In this document: piece after piece, positions 56,827-64,000 of the stretch | How positions within the stretch are numbered: the stretch's first letter is position 1 | Layout: each line of letters opens with the position of its first letter | Assembly (NCBI GenBank): GCA_026119855.1 | Contig: JAOWBW010001634.1 | Coordinates: 173,552 to 237,551, forward strand | Length of the DNA stretch: 64,000 nucleotides | DNA from: Campanula takesimana | Lineage: Eukaryota > Streptophyta > Magnoliopsida > Asterales > Campanulaceae | Direction: 5' to 3' | Translations under genes and position numbers: made by a program | The notes under the pieces: model-generated | What the model was told of the DNA's origin: nothing | The model's input: the letters and a program-made list of their open reading frames with translations, nothing else | The model's database searches: none

Positions 56827-58318
56827 TGTTGGTAGTGGTGCCCTAGGCACGTTTAATAAACGTTGTAATTGTTATCATTTATTTCATATCAATAAAAGAG
56901 ATGTTTTGATTATTATTGTTGTTCATGTTTACTTATAATAATCCCCGTCCCTAGTACTTGTTAAGCACTAGTATAAAGGCTAAATGATCATGGGATGATC
57001 ATGTTAGATTTATGGGTACTTGTTTGGAACAAGGTACTGGACATGACCCGCTGTGTGAGATTTATGTCATGGTCTATGTCGTACATATATCTCATATTAG
57101 TTATGTCATTTGAATCCTTAGACATGAAGTTATTATAGTCTTCCACTTGATGAACATTGTGTTTGACATATTCAAACGCTACCTTAACACGGTAGTTATA
57201 AAGGGTATGATTGGCATAATCGGATTCCCGTTGGGAAGAATAATAAGCTAAATGGATTTGTCCCTCCACGGAGAGATGTCAAGCTTGGGCCTCTCGTAGG
57301 AATGATGTTGATGAAATGTTCGGCCGGACTCAAATGGATTGATTGGATCAATGTCATTTGGATTATCAACATATTCGGAATCGAGAAAGTATTGAACGAA
57401 ACAAGTTGACTGTTTGACCATGACTTGTGTTCAATGACATCGTGGACAAAGGGATTGTGACATATTCTAAAGGAATGCGAACTTGTATCTAGTTATACTA
57501 TTTGGGTAGGTATGACGGTTTGCTAGAACCTAATCATATCTTATGGGATCATGTTTGAGCTCATTGCCAACTTAGTATAATCCTAGAGGGTCACACACAT
57601 AGAACGAATCTAAATAAAAGGACTATATTGGAATTTGGGTTCGAAGGACTTCAAGGAATTTCTGGAAAGATCTGGGCCTCCTGGTCAACCAAGCGGGCGC
57701 TTGGGTTGAACCAGGCGGGCGCCTGTTCAAGCCGAAATTGGCCTTAACCTTCTGCCCAAACAGGCGGGCGCCTGGTGCTCCCGATTGGGAATTTCCTAAT
57801 TCGATTTAGGAAGGTTTTTGGCACAAGATTCCTATTTGGAATAGGTCTTAATTGTGTATAAAAACCCCAATTCGGGCAGACCATATGGACAAGTGCTTTT
57901 GTGAGTCTCAAAGAGTTTGAGAGAGATATTATTTTGTTCTAAGATATCCTTGATTGAGGAACAAAATAATTCACAAATAAATTCCATATAGTTCTTTATT
58001 ATATTGTGAAAGTGTGTTTCATAATATTGGTCTAGCAACCAAGATCAAAGAAGCTCCTTTGATATTCGTTCGAAGTGTGGATACCGCTAGAGGGTGAAAA
58101 TCATCATCTTCAAAGTTCGTGTTCAAGCTTTGTGATCGTGATCAAGTCTTCAAGTTTCTCCACCAAAGACCAAGAGAAAATTTGATAGCCATCAAGGTTA
58201 GTTATTCCTTATTCATCTTGTTGTATTTGATTTAATCATATGAACGGATCCATGGCTTTGGGTTTCTTAAAATTTTAATTGCTATATTCCGCTGCGCATG
58301 TTACTACGAAACCCAACA
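56827..58318 (+). repeat. 3' LTR of copia B2 (1492 bp)
   Basis: Identical to 49945-51440 by eye except for single-base deletions in four short runs (near 57599, 57613, 57656 and 58196). The three U3 palindromes and TATA box (57857-57864) are conserved. Confidence 0.95.
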
Positions 58319-58323
58319 GAATG
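58319..58323. repeat. Right 5-bp target-site duplication of copia B2
   Basis: GAATG, matching 49940-49944; LINE L9 ORF1 resumes immediately after. Confidence 0.95.
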
Positions 58324-58862
58324 TTGATAAACCTAAAGAATCTTTGGAGGCTCACGAGGTTGTGAATGGAGAGCAGAAGAAAGATCCTCCATCTGAAAAA
58401 CAGAAAGAGGTTTTAAACTCTACCCCTACTCTCAATGTTGAGAAGAATAAGCATGGTGTTAATACTAAAAAGGTTTTTGTTGCCAAAAGAGGGCAGATTT
58501 TACCCGAGGCAGTGAATCAGGCTTTGAAAAAAGATTGTGAAAGTGTCTCTCAACAACACCCAATTATGGTTCATAATGAAGAGCAGGTTATTCAAAATGT
58601 GGCTAGTCATTATACGCATTGCAAGGAGAATATTGATACAAGTATGGTGGAAAGGCCTGTGGTTGCTACTGATAGTAATGCAGATACGGTCAAAGCTTTG
58701 AATCTTTCTCCTCGGGGTACTCCTTCTCCTTCATCTTTCATCACAAACATGGCTGGTTCTACACCGTTTGCTTTTCAGAATAGTCAGAACATGGATTCTG
58801 AGGGATTTATTAAGGTGGTTTCTTGGAAAAAAAGGAGCAAATATGCTTCTCCTCCTTCTTAA
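58324..58862 (+). pseudogene. LINE L9 ORF1, C-terminal part
   Basis: It continues the ORF1 frame of 48912-49944 after copia B2. The tail is Lys/Glu-rich, carries LNLSPRGTPSPS (~58700; LNLSPRAP in other copies) and ends at a stop at 58860-58862, 43 bp before ORF2. No further stop is seen. Confidence 0.88.
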
Positions 58863-58905
58863 AACTTTTGTAAGTTTTCATTTATTTTTCTTGGATTGTT
58901 TATCA

Positions 58906-59905
58906 ATGGTAGCCATCTTCAGTTGGAATCTCCGTGGTATTGGTAACAAGGCCACTGTGAGAAGAGACAAAAAGTTGTTTAACCTTCATAATGCATCGGC
59001 TATGGCCATCTATGAGCCAAAGCAGTACATTTCAAAGCTGGATTCTTTTGTTCGTAAATTGAACTGTTCTGGGGGTATATCTAATGCTTGTGGCAGAATT
59101 TGGTTTATTTGGAAGCATGGTTTTATGTGTAACATTGTTCATGATAGTGTTCAAGCCCTTACTATCCAAGTTGCTCATGGCTTATGGCCTAATCCCATTC
59201 TCCTTACGTGTGTGCATGCTCGCTGCAATAAATTTGAGAGGAGGATTCTCTGGGATGACTTAATCACAGTTAGTGATACTCAGCTCGCATGGATGGTTTG
59301 TGGGGATTTTAATGTGGTGCTCGATCAAAATGAGAAGATTGGAGGGCGTCCTATTAAACATCGGCAAGTAGCGGAATTTTCTGATACCATTCAAGTTACT
59401 TCTCTCATTGATGCTGGATATGTTGGATCAAAGTATACTTGGTGGAATAAACAGCTCGGTAGGAACTCCACTCAACAGCAGCGTCTTGATAGGGTTTTCT
59501 ATAATGAGCAGTGGCTTAATTCTTTTGCTAGCACTTCAGTGAAGCATCTAAATAGAACCTGTTCGGATCACTCCCCATTGGCTATTTCTATTCAGTGGCG
59601 GCTGATTTGTGCAAGGGGTCTTTTTGGTTTATTAATGCTTGGACCAAACACCATTCTTTCTTGGATATAGTTAAAAATTCTTGGGCTGGTTGGATAGATG
59701 GAAGACCTATGGTTAGTTTTGGTAAAAAGCTTGCTAGACTCCACAAAGATTTATCTTCTTGGAATAAAAATACGTTTGGTAGAATTGATCAACAAGTTGC
59801 TAATGCCGAGGATGAAGTGCTCATCAAGGAACAAGAGCTGGAAAGGGATCCCTCCAAGGAAAATAGGGTTGCCTTGAGTTTGGCCCAAGCCAATTTGCAG
59901 CTATC
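58906..59905 (+). pseudogene. LINE L9 ORF2, endonuclease and linker, 3'-truncated
   Basis: Start at 58906 (MVAIFSWNLRGIGNK). The endonuclease has VCGDFNVVLDQ (~59305) and ends with CSDHSPLAIS (~59560). A frameshift near 59600 moves the linker (KNSWAGWIDGRPMVSFGKKL, DQQVANAEDEV) to another frame. Similarity to other LINEs ends at SLAQANLQ (~59905), so RT and RNase H are absent. Confidence 0.88.
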
Positions 59906-60443
59906 CATTTCAATTGTTAGAGGGGTTATTGGCGGCATACTCCATGTATTCCACGAGGATCTCGGGTCTCGTGTGGTTAGGATAGCCTTTTTGAGGTCTC
60001 CATTCGGCTCGGCTTTGGAGGCATCGGATTCGTCTACTCATGAGGGTGAGTTGAGGGTTGACTTGGGCTATCTCCTTCTTGTGACATTCCCTCAATGTGC
60101 GCAACTTTCATGTATGACACTCGGCGAGGGTGCGGATCTCCACTTCATGTTGCCGCTCTCGGGCTTCGAAGGCACTGGCATTTTGTTGCAAACGGCGCTC
60201 CAAATCTTTGATCTTACTCTTCATGTAGGCGGCTGTCTCGGACGCCATTCTTGGTGTGAGCTCTTTGGACAAGGTTTTTAATGGACAAAACCGTAAAGGA
60301 TCTTAGGGTAATTAAACCTCAAGGTGAAATTATAACCATGGTTAAGAAGAACGCTTCATTAGTCGATTAACCTCTTTTTAAGAAAAAGTTGATCTCCATT
60401 TTATTTGGGAAAGTATTTTTTTTATATTTGAGTAAAAAGCTCA
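59906..60443 (-). pseudogene. Gag-like coiled-coil scrap, minus strand
   Basis: On the minus strand an open frame begins near 60252 (MASETAAYMKSKIKDLERRL) and is rich in Glu, Arg and Leu, suggesting a coiled coil. A stop at ~60110 breaks it, and a second frame carries on to ~59913 (LRECHKKEIAQVNPQL; PEILVEYMEY). It could be the start of a Ty3/gypsy gag, but I do not recognise it with confidence. 60253-60443 holds no further coding signal. The left border is the point where LINE L9 is broken. Confidence 0.45.
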
Positions 60444-61072
60444 CTCACACATTTTTCGTTTTTTTTTTTTTTTTTTTAATAAGGATTGACCGAGCCGATG
60501 TTGCCTATGTTCCCCTCACCACGAGGGAGGGGTCCCACGCGATGAGAGGCTCAGGTCACCGTAGTTTGAACGGGTTTAAAATTCTAAGAGGAAAAGACGA
60601 ACATGACTTCGTTGACTCCATTCAAACAGAATTTTGGGAAGAGGTAAGTGATTGACTCACTTTCCAAACGGACTTTCTAGAATGACAGGGAAATGGCCTT
60701 GAGGGACCTAAAATAAAGGTTACGGGGACAAGGAGTCGGGATGACATGGGACAAGACATTACTGGTTTGAGAATAAATGGTACTCACACTAGTCCGAACC
60801 ACAAGGGCGATTGGGACAATTGAAATGGTCACCACATGGCGGTGCAAATCGAGGAGGTCAATGCTTGACCAAGGTATATTACCATGTGGTGCCATGACGC
60901 CTAGACTCGAAGGGGAAATGGTCACGCGACGACACTAACGGGAACGAGATGGCGCGAGGGGCGCAAAATTGGTCATCACATGACGGCTCCAGGAAGGAGG
61001 AAGAGAGTCACCCTAAGCACTTTTATTTCCTTTCTTATATATATTTTTTTTTAACCTTAATTTTAACGGATA

Positions 61073-61240
61073 CTTTGGAGGATAACGGGGATCCATCCAA
61101 GGACTTGACTGACTTCTGGAGGATAACGGGGATCCATCCAAGGACTCGACTGACTTCTTGGAGGATAACGGAGATCCATCCAAGGACTTGACTGACTTCT
61201 TGGAGGATAACGGGGATCCATCCAAGGAATTGACTGACTT
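61073..61240. repeat. 42-bp minisatellite in duplication copy 1
   Basis: Four units of TTGGAGGATAACGGGGATCC plus ATCCAAGGACTTGACTGACT; one unit lacks a T (41 bp). Because 42 is divisible by 3 it opens long frames on both strands (14-residue repeats such as LEDNGDPSKDLTDF), which I take as non-coding. Confidence 0.85.
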
Positions 61241-61242
61241 CC

Positions 61243-61520
61243 TAGGGGACTATGCCTAGGGATTTGACGGGAAACTTATCGGGGACCTAGGGGACTATTC
61301 CTAGGGATTTGACGGGAATCTTAACGGGGACCTAGGGGACTATGCCTAGGGCTTTAACATGAATCTTATCAGGGACCTAGGGGACTATTCCTAGGGATTT
61401 GACGGGAATCTTAACGGGGACCTAGGGGACTATGCCTAGGGCTTTAACGGGAATCTTATCGGGGACCTAGGGGACTATGCCTAGGGCTTTAACGGGGACC
61501 TAGGGGACTATGCCTAGGGA
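61243..61520. repeat. 45-bp minisatellite
   Basis: About six imperfect units built on CTAGGGGACTATKCCTAGGG, followed by TTTGACGGG or TTTAACGGG and AATCTTAWCGGGGAC. Present only in duplication copy 1; copy 2 has unrelated sequence in its place. Confidence 0.8.
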
Positions 61521-61524
61521 TTTA

Positions 61525-64000
61525 TTATTTTGTTCTTCAAGATTTAGGATATAAGATTTATTTATATGATTTAACAATACAATAGAGCAAATCATAATAA
61601 ATAAAACACATTCTTATTTTCAATAAGAAATAAATATCATTTATTATCTTATAACAAAATAATATTTTCTATTTAATGAGTAAAGTCACTTCATAAGTGT
61701 TCTATGAACAATGTTGCAACTCTTGCATCATTACCATTCGTAGATTAACTTTACCGTTCATAAGTAGTCTTTCTATTTACTAATTGTTGCACATTTTTAC
61801 AAATATGTGATCCATATCCGGTATCCAATACCCAATAATTAGAAGTAGAAAGAATAATTTTATAAAATATCCGAAGTGGTAGTCTCACTACCATTCACTC
61901 TCTTTGATCATCCAGAATTTTGATCATCCAGAATTTTTGATTACAATTTTAAATGGTCAATCCAATTTTAAAAGGCTCACACATTTTTCGTTTTTTTTTT
62001 TAAATAAGGATTGACCGAGCCGATGTTGCCTACGTTCCCCTCACCACGAGGGAGGGGGTCCCACCCGATGAGAGGCTCAGGTCACCGTAGTTTGAACGGG
62101 TTTAGAATTCTAAGAGGAAAAGACGAACATGACTTCGTTGACTCACTTCAAACAGAATTTTGGGAAGAGGTAAGTGATTGACTCACTTTCCAAACGGACT
62201 TTCTAGCATGACAGGGAAATGGCCTTGAGGGACCTAAAATAAAGGTTACGGGGACAAGGAGCCTCCTTGGCTTGCCGAAACATAGTCGGGATGACATGGG
62301 ACAAGACATTACTGGTTTGAGACTAAATGGTACTCACACTAGTCCGAACCACAAGGGAGATCGGGACAATTGAAATGGTCACCACATGGCGGTGCAAATC
62401 GAGGAGGTCAATGCTTGACCAAGGTATATTACCATGTGGTGCCATGACGCCTAGACTCGAAGGGGAAATGGTCACGCGACGACACTAACGGGAACGAGAT
62501 GCCGCGAGGGGCGCAAAATTGGTCATCACATGACGGCTCCAGGAAGGAGGAAGAGAGTCACCCTAAGCACTTTCCTTTCCTTTCTTATATATATTTTTTT
62601 TAACTTTATTTTAACGGATACTTTGGAGGATAACGGGGATCCATCCAAGGACTGGACTGACTTCTTGGAGGATAACGGGGATCCATCCAAGGACTCGACT
62701 GACTTCTTGGAGGATAACGGAGATCCATCCAAGGACTTGACTGACTTCTTGGAGGATAACAGGGATCCATCCAAGGACTTGACTGACTTCTTGAAGGATA
62801 ACGGGGATCCATCCAAGGAATTGACTGACTTCCTAGGGGACTATTCCTAGGGATTTGACGGGAAACTTATCATCCCATGGAATTTTAGATATGTGTTTCT
62901 CATTTATTTGATCAAAACAATAATGCCTTAAGAATTTAATTATTTTATGTTATAACCTTATTTATTATTTTGTTCTTCAAGATTTAGGATATAAGATTTA
63001 TTTATATGATTTAACAATACATTAGAGCAAATCATAATAAATAAAACACATTCTTATTTTCAATAAGAAATAAATATCCTTTATTATCTTATAACAAAAT
63101 AATATTTTCTACTTAATGAGTAAAGTCACTTCATAAGTGTTCTATGAACAATGTTGTAACTCTTGCATCATTACCATTCGTAGATTAACTTTACCATTCA
63201 TAAGTAGTCTTTCTATTTACTAATTGTTGCACATTTATACAAAAATTGTGATCTATATCCGGTACCAATACCAATAATTAGAAGTAAAAAGAATAATTTT
63301 ATAACATAAATATCCGAAGTGGTAGTCTCACTACCATTCACTTTCTTTGATCATCCAGAATTTTGATTACAATTTTAAATGGTCAATCCAATTTGCCATG
63401 TTACCAAATTATTTAGAGTTATAATTTTAGCCATAATTATTTCCTCTATGTTTGACAACATTTGTCTTACCTTTGTCTTTTAATCCTCTTTCCTTTTGGA
63501 AGTTCATAAAGTCAAAAATCAAATTTTCGACTTAGATCATCATCTTTCCGCATGATAGTTCAGAAATCGAGAGCACAAACTGTACGGCCGAACTAAGCCA
63601 TAAGGCAACCACATTTCCGTACTTCATTCAGAAATTAGAGAACAGCCCATACGGCCGAAACTAAGCCAAAAGGCATCCACATTTCCGTATCGAAGGATCT
63701 GTAGTCTTGTTTCTAAATTCCATGTCTCATCAATTTAACTGATTTCAGCAATCCAGAACAATTCAGGATTCTGATCTCAGTTTATCTGAATTCTGAATTG
63801 ACATCATTTTTCAAGAAACACGGTTTCGAAAACCAGCCATCTGAAACTAGATTCAACCCAAAGTAATTTTGAAATTGACATTTAATTTCATGAAACACGG
63901 TTTCTAAAACCTACCATCTGACAACTAAATTCAACTCAAAATATTTTATCATCGAAGCGGTAGATTTTTTTAATTTCCAAAATTTATCCTAGAATTGCTT
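61525..64000 (-). pseudogene. Decayed family-B copia remnant B3 (pre-integrase, protease, leader)
   Basis: Read on the minus strand, 63250-63330 and ~61800-61860 contain the family-B protease (WVLDTG as in B2, now WVLDTGYGSHIC in copy 1). 63110-62960 and 61670-61530 contain the pre-integrase segment (NIISISCLDN and FLIENK of B2, with stops). Further right, 63470-63520 retains a trace of the basic gag tail (GKGKAKVVK). 63540-64000 matches the leader of B1, with two copies of the GTGGATGCC...TTCGGCCGTA motif at ~63581-63622 and ~63648-63690. The gag core is deleted. Many stops make it fully dead. Its LTR would lie beyond 64000. Confidence 0.75.
61976..63394. repeat. 1.53-kb tandem duplication, copy 2
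   Basis: Collinear with 60444-61970. Differences: a 25-bp extra segment near 62262, five 42-bp units (~62622-62830) instead of four, absence of the 45-bp array, and a ~90-bp AT-rich segment (62870-62958) unique to this copy. Confidence 0.85.

Larger units (their letters stand above)
49945..58318 (+). mobile_element. Copia element B2, complete and young (8.37 kb)
   Basis: A complete Ty1/copia element with LTRs of 1496 and 1492 bp, tRNA-Met priming site, ~1.4-kb leader, one gag-pol frame with a single frameshift, polypurine tract and a perfect GAATG target duplication. By eye the LTRs differ only by four single-base indels in short runs, which could even be sequencing artefacts. It is the most recent insertion visible and the best candidate for an active or recently active family. 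Confidence 0.96.
48838..59905 (+). mobile_element. LINE L9, 3'-truncated, split by copia B2
   Basis: A plus-strand LINE with an intact-looking 5' UTR (TTTTCTCTCTCTAG) and ORF1 start. It is present as 48838-49944 and 58319-59905. Copia B2 interrupts ORF1 with an exact TSD. The LINE stops abruptly in ORF2 before the RT at about 59905, where unrelated sequence begins; no poly(A) is present. The left end is placed from UTR similarity and is uncertain by ~15 bp. Confidence 0.88.
60444..61970. repeat. 1.53-kb tandem duplication, copy 1
   Basis: It begins CTCACACATTTTTCG plus a T-run, carries the TTGCCTAYGTTCCCCTC motif (~60497), a 42-bp minisatellite (~61073-61240, four units), a 45-bp minisatellite (~61243-61520) and, from ~61525, decayed minus-strand copia protease/pre-integrase sequence. 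It repeats in direct orientation from 61976. Confidence 0.85.

Noticed and set aside
61013..62850. Possible repeat protein or CRISPR-like array at the 42-bp units
   Set aside because: The 42-bp units are contiguous with no spacers, and 42 is a multiple of 3, which opens frames on both strands automatically. It is a minisatellite.

Overview
The window looks like intergenic heterochromatin from a flowering plant. It is AT-rich and made almost entirely of transposable elements, many inserted inside one another. The evidence is plant-type Ty1/copia polyproteins (priming site matching the 3' end of initiator tRNA-Met, TGGTATCAGAGC), L1-type LINEs with a DUF4283/CCHC ORF1 and an ORF2 ending in RNase H, and a complex satellite array. 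I found no host protein-coding gene, rRNA, tRNA or CRISPR array. The species cannot be named from the sequence; a eudicot is a guess.

Layout. (1) 1-5049: 5' part of a minus-strand copia element, A1 (SIRE-like), running off the left edge. It abuts a plus-strand LINE fragment L1 (5050-8214), which abuts the 5' end of a minus-strand LINE L2 (8215-~8755). (2) ~8756-21619: second minus-strand copia of the same family, A2. Its gag is split by a full-length LINE L3 (12304-18410, 14-bp TSD) and a truncated LINE L4 (18535-19807, 17-bp TSD). (3) 21620-24761: satellite of alternating ~48- and ~106-bp units, continuing at 39116-39183. (4) 24762-39115: plus-strand copia B1 (second family, Tork/TAR-like by impression) inside the satellite. 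It contains LINE L5 (30373-36659), which contains minus-strand LINE L6 (30566-~35218). (5) 39184-46560: a three-unit minisatellite containing minus-strand LINE L7 (39333-46484), itself containing truncated LINE L8 (42061-43367). (6) 46561-48837: non-coding repeat debris. (7) ~48838-59905: LINE L9, split in ORF1 by copia B2 (49945-58318). B2 is complete, with an exact 5-bp TSD, LTRs differing only by four single-base indels that I could see, and one frameshift in its polyprotein. (8) ~59906-64000: a gag-like minus-strand scrap, a tandem 1.53-kb duplication carrying 42-bp and 45-bp minisatellites, and a decayed minus-strand copia of family B (B3).

Order of events from nesting: satellite, then B1, then L5, then L6; L7 before L8; L9 before B2 (youngest); A2 before L3 and L4; probably A2, L2, L1, A1 in that order at the left end.

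The most interesting signals are non-coding: (a) a three-hairpin RNA module in the 3' UTR of all seven LINE 3' ends, with paired changes in the stems; (b) three 14-bp palindromes upstream of the TATA box in the B2 LTR; (c) a duplicated leader motif shared by copies of family B; (d) a satellite carrying about 30 exact TGACGTAAG sites plus W-box inverted repeats; (e) three LINE insertions that apparently removed ~50-65 bp of target instead of duplicating it.
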